Assembly: GCF_028736215.1 (NCBI RefSeq) | Contig: NZ_CP117883.1 | Span: 248,001-312,000 of the forward strand | Source of the DNA: Mucilaginibacter sp. KACC 22773 | GTDB lineage: Bacteria > Bacteroidota > Bacteroidia > Sphingobacteriales > Sphingobacteriaceae | Length of the DNA stretch: 64,000 nt | Direction of reading: 5' to 3' | Shown here: one piece after another, positions 34,521 through 43,430 of the stretch | How positions within the stretch are numbered: the stretch's first letter is position 1 | How the letters are laid out: each line of letters begins with the position of its first letter | Program-made: the position numbers and the translations under genes | The notes under the pieces: model-generated | The model's input: the letters and a program-made list of their open reading frames with translations, nothing else | The model's database searches: none | What the model was told of the DNA's origin: nothing

Positions 34521-37500
34521 ATGAAAAAAAATGTACCCCGCATTAACCAAGTGCGGTTAAACCAATTTTTGAAAATATTTCTTATGTTTAAATTTATCCT
34601 TGCCCTGGTGATTGTATCGTCATTTCAGGTTTTTGCAAAAGGATATGGCCAGACAGTTATCAATGTTAATTTCCAGAATGTTACCTTAAAAAAGGCATTC
34701 AAGGAGATCGAAAAAAAATCTGACTACCGCTTTTTGTATAACGACGATATACTGGCAAAAAATGAATTGCCCGCCAGTCTTAACGTTGCCAATGCATCGT
34801 TAGATGAAACAATGGCCGCCCTGCTTGCCAAAACCAACCTGGTTTACAAGCTGAGCGAAAATAACCTGGTGATACTGTCAGAAAAAGGTGCCACAGTATC
34901 GATACTTACCGTAACCGGTAAGGTTACCGACGAGGCCGGCATGCCGATGCCCGGCGTAAGCATCAAAGTAAAAGGAACAAGCGCCGGTTCGCAAACTGAT
35001 GTGCAGGGAAGGTATGTACTGAACATTCCGGATGCCAGCGCCAGTAACGTGGTGTTGGTGTTTTCGTTTATAGGATATACTACGCAGGAAGTACCGTTAA
35101 ATGGCAGTTCGTCGCTTAATGTTCAGCTTAAAGCATCGTCAAATTCATTAAACGAAGTTATTGTTGTAGGGTACGGATCGGTAAAAAAGAAAGACCTTAC
35201 AGGCTCTGTATCGGTAGTAAACGTTGATAATGCCAAAAAAACAGCATCATATGATGTAGCCAAACTATTACAGGGCCAGGCAGCCGGTGTAAGTGTACAG
35301 GGATCTGGCGAGCCGGGTGGTTTTGTACAAATCAAAATCAGGGGTATATCTACATTTGGTAACAACAGCCCCCTGTTTGTTATTGATGGCGTACCCGTTG
35401 ATGCCCCGTTTGATTTCCCTACCGATAATATAGAAACCATACAGGTATTAAAAGATGCGTCAGCAGCTGCAATTTATGGTTCGCGTGCTGCTACAGGAGT
35501 GGTTATCATCACGTCTAAAAAAGGGAAATCGGGTCCTTTAAAAGTTAATTATAACGGTTATTACGGCCTGCAAAATATTGCAAAACGAATGGATGTTACC
35601 GATAGGGTAGGTTATCAAAAAATAACTACCGCTGCGGAGTTAAATGCCGGCTTAACCATAGCCCCTGCAAATGATCCTTCAAACGCGGCCTTCATCAGTA
35701 AAACCAATACCGACTGGCAAAAGGAAATGTTTAAAACCGGCAAAATACAGGATCATAACCTGAACTTATCCGGCGGCAGCGATGCCATAAGCTATAATGT
35801 TGGTCTTGGTTATTTTGATAATACCAGCACATTATCTGGTCCGCAAAGCTACAGGCGTTATAACTTTACAGGTAGCTTCCAGGGTAAAAAAGGCATATTT
35901 AGCTTTGGTGGTAAAACAGCCTACACCCAATCGCACAAAAATAACCCGGCTATTACAAGTTCGCACGCGGTATTTGGCGGCGGCCTTACCAGCATGCTGA
36001 CCGCTATACCAACTATGCCGGTTTACGACCCTAACAGGCTGGGCGGCTACGGGGGTAGCGATAACGTAACCCAAAGGGCTATTACCCTTAACGTTATTGG
36101 TATGAATAACCTGGTAACCGATTACAGCAACCGTAACAGGATGTTTGGTAACTTTTGGGGCGAACTGGAACTGGTTAAAAACCTTAAATACAAGGTTAAC
36201 GTAAGCTACGACCGTACCGATTATGAGAACTTCCATTACGAACCATCATACGACCTTGGTTTTTACTACCTGAACACCAAGTATTACCTTAACGATCAAA
36301 ACGGTAACGCGCATACCGGCCTGGTTGAAAATACCTTATCGTACCAGTTAACCGCAGGCAAACATAAGCTGGATGTTTTGGCGGGTACATCATACCAGGA
36401 AGATCATAACCAGTTTGTTACCGGTACAGCATCGGCCGCCGGCAGCCTTCAGTTTTTCACCTTTGGCTCCATTGCCGATCCAACCTCAAAAGGGTTAGAT
36501 GGTTATAAAGATGCCAGCACATTATTATCATACTTTGGCAGGTTAAACTATAATTACGATAGCCGTTACTTGTTAACCGTAAACTTCAGGCGGGATGGTT
36601 CATCAAGGTTTGGTCCTAAAAACCGCTTTGGTAACTTCCCTTCAATTGCCGCCGCCTGGAACGTTGGTAACGAAAAAGCTTTCCATTTACCATCATTTAT
36701 TAGCAGCTTAAAGCTCCGTACCGGTTATGGCGTATTGGGTAACCAAAATTTTGCCAACTACATGTACCAGTCATACATCAATGGCAACGCCAGCTACCTG
36801 TTTGGCAATACCCTTGCACCTGGTGCAACCACAGTTGCCGTTAGTGATCCTAACATTAAATGGGAATCTACATCAACAGCAAATGCTGCGGTTGACTTTG
36901 GCTTTTTTAATGATAAACTGGCACTTACCGCCGAGTATTTTTATAAAAAATCTACTGATATCCTGGCTGGTATTCCGTTGCCTTTATCAGTAGGTTCGGT
37001 GCCTGCATCGGTAACTACCAACGCAGCATCAACAGAAAATAAAGGTGTTGAGTTTTCTGTAAGCTATCGCGAAAACATTGGCAAACTACAATTGAACGTT
37101 ACAGCCAATGCCAATACGCTTAAAAATAAAGTATTAAAATTGGGCGGTACCAACAACCCTATATACGGCGCGGGCAGTAAAACTGAAGTTGGCCGCGAAG
37201 TAGGCGAGCTATATGGCTTTGTTACTGAAGGCATTTTCCAAAACCAGGCCGATATTACCAGTCACGCTACTCAAACATTGGCCGCGCCAGGCGATGTTAA
37301 ATTTAAAGATGTTAACGGCGACCATGTGATTACTGATGCCGACAGGGTTTACCTGGGTTCGGTAATTCCAAAACTTTACTACGGCTTAAACGTGGGGGCA
37401 TCGTACCAAAACTTTGATGCATCGTTTTTCCTGCAAGGCAGCGCCGGCAACAAGGTATTTAACGGTGTATATCACGACCTGATGGTTGGCCAGTACGGCA

Positions 37501-37862
37501 ACTCATCAACAGCCGAACTGAATTTCTGGACCCCGACCAATACCAATACCAACATACCGCGACCAATCATTGGCGACCCGAACGGCAACTCGCGCTTCTC
37601 TGATCGTTTTGTGGAAAGCGGCAGCTATATCAAATTACAAAACGCGCAGTTAGGTTATACCATACCTAAAAATATTTTAAATAAAACACATGTTTTCAGC
37701 AGCTTAAGAGTGTATCTGTCTGGTCAGAATTTATTGATCATTTCTAAATACCGTGGCTACGACCCTGATTTTATAAGCGACGGTTTATTTAGCCGTGGTT
37801 ATGATTATGGATCGTTTCCAAATCCAAGAACGGTTATGTTAGGTGTACAGGTAGGATTGTAA
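34521..37862 (+). CDS. SusC/RagA family TonB-linked outer-membrane transporter
   Basis: The 1113-residue protein has a signal peptide, an STN domain (about 46-115, VNVNFQNVTLKKAFKEIEKKSDYRFLYND), a CarboxypepD_reg domain (about 125-205, GKVTDEAGMPMPGVSIKVKG), the segment EVIVVGYGSVKKKDLTGSVS, a plug domain and a barrel ending in the aromatic-rich C-terminus. The STN domain marks regulation through FecR/ECF. With the SusD protein 21 bp downstream it should import arabinan oligosaccharides, given the enzymes that follow. Ligand identity is inferred from neighbours. Confidence 0.96.
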   Translation: MKKNVPRINQVRLNQFLKIFLMFKFILALVIVSSFQVFAKGYGQTVINVNFQNVTLKKAFKEIEKKSDYRFLYNDDILAKNELPASLNVANASLDETMAALLAKTNLVYKLSENNLVILSEKGATVSILTVTGKVTDEAGMPMPGVSIKVKGTSAGSQTDVQGRYVLNIPDASASNVVLVFSFIGYTTQEVPLNGSSSLNVQLKASSNSLNEVIVVGYGSVKKKDLTGSVSVVNVDNAKKTASYDVAKLLQGQAAGVSVQGSGEPGGFVQIKIRGISTFGNNSPLFVIDGVPVDAPFDFPTDNIETIQVLKDASAAAIYGSRAATGVVIITSKKGKSGPLKVNYNGYYGLQNIAKRMDVTDRVGYQKITTAAELNAGLTIAPANDPSNAAFISKTNTDWQKEMFKTGKIQDHNLNLSGGSDAISYNVGLGYFDNTSTLSGPQSYRRYNFTGSFQGKKGIFSFGGKTAYTQSHKNNPAITSSHAVFGGGLTSMLTAIPTMPVYDPNRLGGYGGSDNVTQRAITLNVIGMNNLVTDYSNRNRMFGNFWGELELVKNLKYKVNVSYDRTDYENFHYEPSYDLGFYYLNTKYYLNDQNGNAHTGLVENTLSYQLTAGKHKLDVLAGTSYQEDHNQFVTGTASAAGSLQFFTFGSIADPTSKGLDGYKDASTLLSYFGRLNYNYDSRYLLTVNFRRDGSSRFGPKNRFGNFPSIAAAWNVGNEKAFHLPSFISSLKLRTGYGVLGNQNFANYMYQSYINGNASYLFGNTLAPGATTVAVSDPNIKWESTSTANAAVDFGFFNDKLALTAEYFYKKSTDILAGIPLPLSVGSVPASVTTNAASTENKGVEFSVSYRENIGKLQLNVTANANTLKNKVLKLGGTNNPIYGAGSKTEVGREVGELYGFVTEGIFQNQADITSHATQTLAAPGDVKFKDVNGDHVITDADRVYLGSVIPKLYYGLNVGASYQNFDASFFLQGSAGNKVFNGVYHDLMVGQYGNSSTAELNFWTPTNTNTNIPRPIIGDPNGNSRFSDRFVESGSYIKLQNAQLGYTIPKNILNKTHVFSSLRVYLSGQNLLIISKYRGYDPDFISDGLFSRGYDYGSFPNPRTVMLGVQVGL

Positions 37863-37883
37863 AAATTTATTAAAAACAGAGTC

Positions 37884-39443
37884 ATGAAAACAAACACAAA
37901 ATATTTTATATGGGCATTCGCAGCTGTAGTATGCCTTAGCGCCTGTACTAAGAAGTTAGACCAGGTAAATCCAAATCAGCAAACAGCAGCGTCATTCTGG
38001 AAAACGCAGGCCGATGCTATCGCTGGCTTAAATGCCGCTTATGGCAGTTTAATTATTGATGGTACTTACATGCGTTTTACACCGGCTATGCTGGATATCA
38101 GGGGCGACGATGTACGTAGTAACAGCCCATGGACAGCATTTTATAACATTGGCCGTTTTGCATTAGGCACAGCAGATGGTGCAGGCTACGGCTGGGCTTA
38201 TGGCGCATATTATGAAGGTGTTGCCCGTGCCAACCAGGTGCTGGATAATGTGCCCAACATTACAATGGATGCCGGCTTAAAAAGCCGCATACTGGGCCAG
38301 GCCCATTTTTTAAGGGGATTGTATTTTTTTCACCTGGTTAACTTTTTTGGCAAGGTATCGTTGCCTACCCACTATGTAAAAACATCGGCCGATTATTTTG
38401 TAAAACAATCAACCGAGGCCGAAGGCTGGAAACAGGTAGAAGATGATTTTACCGCGGCTGCTGCTTTGCTGCCGGCATCCTACACATCAACCAACGGACC
38501 GGATGCAGGACAGATTGGTCGTGCCACTAAAGGCGCCGCCATGGCATTCCTGGGCAAAGCTTTATTGTTTAACAAAGATTTTGCCGGAGCCGCTACGCAG
38601 TTTAAAGCGATTATTGACGCAAACGTGTACAGCCTGGTTGCAAACTACAAAGACAATTTTACCGAAGCCAACGAAAATAATTCAGAATCGATATTTGAAG
38701 TGCAGTTTTCACGCGACGCCGGGGGTACAGATCTTGGCTGGGGCGGTGCACCGGTATCAACCTGGGGCCGTACATCGGCAAGGGCCATTACATTTGCTCC
38801 GCGCAGTTTTGGGTGGACAGACGTGCAACCTACATTTTCGGCATTGAACGAATACATGATCGAAAAAACAGTTGACGGTAACGTTGATCCAAGGGTTGAT
38901 GCCACCATTTATTACAACAAACCCGGCGAGACCTTGTATGGCCAATCGTTTTTTGACAGGTACAAGAATAACCCTGCCGATTTGAACGACATATTTTGCC
39001 GCAAATATGAAAACGGTGATACCCGTGCTGATGAATTTGACTGGCGCTCGGGCATCAACGAAAGGATTATGCGCTACGCCGATGTATTGCTGATGTATGC
39101 CGAGTGCCTGAACGAGACCGGCCAAACCGCACAGGCTTATCCGTACATACAGATGGTACGTACCCGTGCCAAACTTCCCGACCTGGCAACTACCAAACCA
39201 GGCATGACCCAGGCCCAGATGCGCGATCAGCTTGCACATGAAAGGTTGTTGGAGTTTTGTTTGGAAGGTCACCGTTTTGATGATATCCGCCGTTGGGGAT
39301 GGTTGCAGGATCCGGCCAAACTGGCTTTATTAAAATCGCGCGATGCTGAGTTTAATACTTACCAGGCAGGCCGCGAATATTTTCCTATCCCGCAATCAGA
39401 AATTGATAACAACCCTGGTTTTAAACAAAACGCTACTTATTAA
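37884..39443 (+). CDS. SusD/RagB family nutrient-binding lipoprotein
   Basis: The 519-residue protein has a lipobox (VVCLSACTKK) and a SusD fold: TPR-like helices (ASFWKTQADAIAGLNAAYGSL, ILGQAHFLRGLYFFHLVNFFG) and the C-terminal RagB/SusD region (LLEFCLEGHRFDDIRRWGWL, EYFPIPQSEIDNNPGF). It caps the SusC barrel at the cell surface and binds the incoming glycan. Spacing of 21 bp from SusC indicates one operon. A strong hairpin follows its stop codon. Confidence 0.95.
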   Translation: MKTNTKYFIWAFAAVVCLSACTKKLDQVNPNQQTAASFWKTQADAIAGLNAAYGSLIIDGTYMRFTPAMLDIRGDDVRSNSPWTAFYNIGRFALGTADGAGYGWAYGAYYEGVARANQVLDNVPNITMDAGLKSRILGQAHFLRGLYFFHLVNFFGKVSLPTHYVKTSADYFVKQSTEAEGWKQVEDDFTAAAALLPASYTSTNGPDAGQIGRATKGAAMAFLGKALLFNKDFAGAATQFKAIIDANVYSLVANYKDNFTEANENNSESIFEVQFSRDAGGTDLGWGGAPVSTWGRTSARAITFAPRSFGWTDVQPTFSALNEYMIEKTVDGNVDPRVDATIYYNKPGETLYGQSFFDRYKNNPADLNDIFCRKYENGDTRADEFDWRSGINERIMRYADVLLMYAECLNETGQTAQAYPYIQMVRTRAKLPDLATTKPGMTQAQMRDQLAHERLLEFCLEGHRFDDIRRWGWLQDPAKLALLKSRDAEFNTYQAGREYFPIPQSEIDNNPGFKQNATY

Positions 39444-39456
39444 GTAAGGTTAAATG

Positions 39457-39490
39457 TTATGCAGGGGCGCTTGTTTACGCCCCTGCATAA
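39457..39490 (+). terminator. Hairpin after the SusD gene
   Basis: A perfect 13-bp stem (39457-39469 with 39478-39490; TTATGCAGGGGCG) closes an 8-nt loop. No T-run follows, so it is more likely a 3' stabilising or partial-termination structure that keeps SusCD mRNA above the enzyme mRNA. Confidence 0.65.
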
Positions 39491-39512
39491 AATGAACACA
39501 GATTAGGTTAAA

Positions 39513-39541
39513 GCTGTGCCGTTTTTTATAAACGGTGCAGC
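39513..39541 (+). terminator. Second hairpin before the GH51 gene
   Basis: A 12-bp stem with two G-U pairs (39513-39524 with 39530-39541) and a 5-nt loop, followed by TTATTTAA. Together with the hairpin at 39457 it separates SusD from the enzyme genes. It overlaps the upstream GTG at 39516, arguing against that codon as the start. Confidence 0.5.
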
Positions 39542-39569
39542 TTATTTAACTCCAAACAAAATTTTTGCG

Positions 39570-41642
39570 GTGATAAAAAAACTTTGCTTTATAACTTGCA
39601 TATGCCTCGCGTTTCAGCAATGGGTTAATGCGCAATCCGTAAATCAAAAGGAAGCTGTTGTTGATGTTACCATTGATGCGGGCCATAAAGGGCCGGTAAT
39701 ATCAAAACTGGTATACGGGCAGTTTATTGAATTGCTGTTTAATTATTTTGAAGGCGGCCTGTGGGCCGAAATGCTGGGCGACAGGAAATTTTTTTACCCG
39801 GTAAGCTCAAATGAAAAATTAATCCCCGGCAACTCCCGTAATTATTTAGGTCGATGGAAACCGCTTGGCCCCGATGCATTTGTAAAAATGGATAGCGCGA
39901 ACGCCTATACCGGCGAGCATTCGGTTAAGGTTGTTATGGACAATAAATCAACGCATGGTATACAGCAAGGCGGGCTCACCTTTTTAAAGAATAAGGCATA
40001 TGCCGGTTACATAATTGTTAAAGCCAAAAAAGGTACAATAATTAACATTGATGTTATTGCTGATGATAACTTAGGTAACCTGAACATTGCCCTCCCGGTG
40101 ATAGATAACGGGTTTCATAAATACTCCTTTAAGTTTAGGGCTACTGCAGGCAACGCCACTTTTAAGGTATGGGCAAAAGGCAATGGTTCCTTTAATGTTG
40201 GTGCGGTTTCTTTAATGCCTGCTGATAATATACAAGGCTTCAGGGCCGATATTTTACATCATTTAAAGGAGATGAATTTGGGTATCATCCGCTGGGGCGG
40301 TAATGCTTCATCCGGTTATGATTGGCGCAATGGTATTGGCGACAGGGACAAGCGAGCCCCCAAATATGATTACGCCTGGAGCGCCATGGAGTCAAATGAT
40401 GTGGGCACAGATGAGTATATGACCCTTTGCAAGTTACTGAATGTGGTGCCCTACATAGGGGTAAATGCCGGTTTTGGCGAGGCATATTCAGCTGCTCAAT
40501 GGGTACAATATGTTAATGGATCTGTATCAACACCAATGGGTAAACTAAGGGCTAAAAACGGGCATCCGCAACCTTATAATGTAAAATGGTGGGGTATAGG
40601 TAACGAGATGTATGGCGAGTGGCAACTGGGCCACATGCCTATAAAATACTACGTGATTAAACACGAGGTTTTTGCCCGGGAAATGAAAAAGCAAGATCCA
40701 TCAATAATCCTGTTGGCATCCGGTGCATCGCCATTTGAAATGGGCGCGACATCGGTATACGTTAGCCACCCCGAAGTTGCACATGTGCCATATAGCTACG
40801 GCTCGGAACAGGATTGGTCGGGCAATTTGCTGGCCCGCGATGCCCGGTACATGAATTTTATAGCCGAACATTTATACCCCATATCCGATTCGGCCTACAA
40901 CGAAAAAACGCAGCGGTTTGATCATGTGAACGATTCATTGCCGCAACGCATCAGGCGCCTGCCCAACCGCATCAAAGGCGCGGCCGAAGCTTTTGAACAA
41001 TACGTGAATACCATTCCCGAAGTAAAAAGCCGGAACATCCTGATGGCGATGGACGAATGGCGTATGAAAGATGGCTGGGGATTGGAAGACGCCCTGGCAA
41101 CCGCCGAAGGGTTTAATGAGATAGCCCGGCACACCGATATTATCAAAATGTCGGCCTATACATCAACAAGCGCGCCGCTGGGTTTGCTTTACAACGCAAC
41201 TGCAAGCGCTATGCAGCCCAACGGCCTCGTTATTAAACTATATACCCATCATTTTGGCAGTATCCCGGTATTGGTAAGCGGCAACGCCAATCAGCCCCAG
41301 GTTGCCGGTACCACCGGTGCCGACAGGCCGGCTGTATCATCAGGTAGCAGCACTTATCCATTAGATGTAATGGCCGCGCTTACAAACGATGGTAAAAAAA
41401 TAACCATCGCGGTGGTTAACCCAACAAGGCAAACACAAACACTGCAAATACTATATAAAAATATAAGTATTGCTGCAGATGGGCAAAAATGGACTATAGC
41501 AGGTACTGATTTAAAAGCCATCAATGTGCCGGGAGCTAAACCAACTATCGGCATTGTGCCATCGGCAGTTAAAAATGCCGGCGAGTCGCTCAGCACCGAG
41601 CCGTTAAGCGTAACACTATTTGAACTGAACATTAAACAATAA
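39570..41642 (+). CDS. GH51 alpha-L-arabinofuranosidase (first of two)
   Basis: From GTG 39570 the protein has 690 residues and a signal peptide (IKKLCFITCICLAFQQWVNAQ); the earlier GTG at 39516 would add residues unlike a signal sequence and lies within a hairpin. A carbohydrate-binding jelly-roll part (GEHSVKVVMDNKST ... AKGNGSFNVGAVSLMP) precedes the catalytic barrel. The acid/base is the Glu of WWGIGNEMYG and the nucleophile is the Glu of MAMDEWRMKDGWG; LGIIRWGGNASSGYDWRNGIG is also typical. It removes terminal alpha-L-arabinofuranosyl units. It is followed 17 bp later by a GH43 gene. Confidence 0.93.
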   Translation: MIKKLCFITCICLAFQQWVNAQSVNQKEAVVDVTIDAGHKGPVISKLVYGQFIELLFNYFEGGLWAEMLGDRKFFYPVSSNEKLIPGNSRNYLGRWKPLGPDAFVKMDSANAYTGEHSVKVVMDNKSTHGIQQGGLTFLKNKAYAGYIIVKAKKGTIINIDVIADDNLGNLNIALPVIDNGFHKYSFKFRATAGNATFKVWAKGNGSFNVGAVSLMPADNIQGFRADILHHLKEMNLGIIRWGGNASSGYDWRNGIGDRDKRAPKYDYAWSAMESNDVGTDEYMTLCKLLNVVPYIGVNAGFGEAYSAAQWVQYVNGSVSTPMGKLRAKNGHPQPYNVKWWGIGNEMYGEWQLGHMPIKYYVIKHEVFAREMKKQDPSIILLASGASPFEMGATSVYVSHPEVAHVPYSYGSEQDWSGNLLARDARYMNFIAEHLYPISDSAYNEKTQRFDHVNDSLPQRIRRLPNRIKGAAEAFEQYVNTIPEVKSRNILMAMDEWRMKDGWGLEDALATAEGFNEIARHTDIIKMSAYTSTSAPLGLLYNATASAMQPNGLVIKLYTHHFGSIPVLVSGNANQPQVAGTTGADRPAVSSGSSTYPLDVMAALTNDGKKITIAVVNPTRQTQTLQILYKNISIAADGQKWTIAGTDLKAINVPGAKPTIGIVPSAVKNAGESLSTEPLSVTLFELNIKQ

Positions 41643-41659
41643 CAAAACCGGGAAATAGC

Positions 41660-43147
41660 ATGATGAAGAAAGCAAAATACCTATTGGCGATAACAGGGCT
41701 GGCAACAGTAATGATATCCTGCTCAAAAAAGGACACGCCTACGCCAACCAAAACGGATACAACTACAACACCGGTAACGCCGGCAGCTTTCGATATTAAT
41801 TCGATTACGGATACTTATGCCGATATCTCGGCTTTTACTTATTACCCAAAATGGACGGTATACAATGTACACGATCCATCCATCAAAAAATTTGGCGATT
41901 ACTATTATTGCTACAGTACCGATGTTGGTTTTGGGATCGATGTCCGTTCGGGTTTGCAAATCCGCCGGTCTAAGGATTTGGTGCAATGGGAATTTGTAGG
42001 CTGGGTGTTTTCAACATTACCAGGGCAGGGCTCGGCATATATCACAGGCAAAGGAGGTACCCCGTTCAACTCGCTATGGGCACCCTATGTAATGAAGGTA
42101 GGATCAGAATACCGGCTGTATTACTCCCTGTCATCGGCCGTAGCGCGGTTAAGCGTTATCGGTATGGCAACCGCCACATCGCCCGAAGGACCGTGGACAG
42201 AGAAGGGGGTAGTGGTAACATCGGCCAATGATGCATCCATCCAAACCAACGCTATCGATCCAACGGTGGTAACTACAACTGCAGGCGAGCAGTATATGTA
42301 TTACGGTTCGGCATGGGATGGTATCTATATTTTAAAGCTGGATGCTTCAACCGGCCTTGCGGCATCACCCGGCGATAAAGGCAAACGGATTGCCAACCGC
42401 GGTTTTACAGGCGGCAAATACAATGGCAACATTGAAGGTGCCGAGGTGATTTATAATCCCGACCTGAAAAAATATTTCCTGTTTATCAGCTACGATTGGC
42501 TGCAAACCAAATACAACGTTAGGGTAGGCAGGGGCGATAGCCCAACCGGTCCGTTTTATGATTATAACGGGCAGGATATCAATACCAATGTTGATCATGG
42601 GCCGATGATTTTAGCACCATACCAGTTTAACGGCCATGGCGGCTGGCAGGGAACCGGGCATTGCGCGGTATTTGATGATGGCAGCGGGCAATATTTTATG
42701 GCACACCAGGGCAGGCCGGGCGTTAACTCCTATTTCATGGACCTTCATGTTCGCAAAATATCATGGACACCTGATGGCTGGCCGGTGGTTTCGCCGGAGC
42801 GTTATGCCAATGTTGCCCAAACAGCTATTGCTAATGCCGATGTCGTGGGTACTTACGAGAAGATAACTTTAGGTTACCATATTGTACCTGGCTACGGAAC
42901 CGAGCAAACCAATCCCGATTTCCAGGTAGCTACTACATTTAAACTGGATGCTGCCGGTACCATAGATGGCAGCGCCACCGATACCTGGACTTATGCATCG
43001 CCATACATCACCCTAAAATACGCTGCCGGCGCCACCTACAAATTAAAAGTTGAACGCGAACGCGACTGGGAAAACAAAGTAGCATCAACCTTAATATTTA
43101 CCGGGCTGGATAATATAGGCACGGCTGTTTGGGGGAAGAAGCGGTAA
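41660..43147 (+). CDS. GH43 arabinan endo-1,5-alpha-L-arabinosidase-like lipoprotein
   Basis: The 495-residue protein has a lipobox (TVMISCSKK) and a threonine-rich linker, then a five-bladed GH43 domain. The three catalytic acids are visible: base Asp72 in YNVHDPSIKK, pKa-modulating Asp in TNAIDPTVV, and acid Glu in NIEGAEVIYN. The histidine-bearing stretch QGTGHCAVFDD and the end of the propeller (SWTPDGWPVVSPERYA) are as in arabinanases with a C-terminal accessory beta domain (about residues 395-495). Surface location suggests it cuts arabinan before SusCD uptake. The exact subfamily cannot be set here. Confidence 0.9.
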   Translation: MMKKAKYLLAITGLATVMISCSKKDTPTPTKTDTTTTPVTPAAFDINSITDTYADISAFTYYPKWTVYNVHDPSIKKFGDYYYCYSTDVGFGIDVRSGLQIRRSKDLVQWEFVGWVFSTLPGQGSAYITGKGGTPFNSLWAPYVMKVGSEYRLYYSLSSAVARLSVIGMATATSPEGPWTEKGVVVTSANDASIQTNAIDPTVVTTTAGEQYMYYGSAWDGIYILKLDASTGLAASPGDKGKRIANRGFTGGKYNGNIEGAEVIYNPDLKKYFLFISYDWLQTKYNVRVGRGDSPTGPFYDYNGQDINTNVDHGPMILAPYQFNGHGGWQGTGHCAVFDDGSGQYFMAHQGRPGVNSYFMDLHVRKISWTPDGWPVVSPERYANVAQTAIANADVVGTYEKITLGYHIVPGYGTEQTNPDFQVATTFKLDAAGTIDGSATDTWTYASPYITLKYAAGATYKLKVERERDWENKVASTLIFTGLDNIGTAVWGKKR

Positions 43148-43188
43148 ACAGCAACAAGTTGTAGGATATAGTCATTCTCGCTTGTCCA

Positions 43189-43317
43189 ATTTTCCTGTCA
43201 TCCTGAGGTACGAAGGATCTATCAGCCGTTCATAACCGATAGAAAAGTTCACTAATAGATCCTTCGTGCCTTAGGATGGCAGTCTTTTATTTTTGAATGT
43301 CATTTCCTCCGTCAGAA
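43189..43317. repeat. Palindromic TCATCCTGAGG repeat, copy 2
   Basis: Counterpart of 7947-8062: CCTGTCATCCTGAGG, CGAAGGATCTATCAG, ACCGATAGAAAAGTT, then CTTCGTGCCTTAGGATGGCAG and GTCTTTTATTTTT. It occupies the spacer between the GH43 and the second GH51 gene. Confidence 0.75.
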
Positions 43318-43430
43318 TCCGTGGATTTTAAAACTCGAAATGACATTTTTTTATTTTTTAAAATAATGATTGTGAAAATTACACTTATTAATATTTTTTT
43401 GTAGTTTTAGCGTACCAATACAAACCAACA

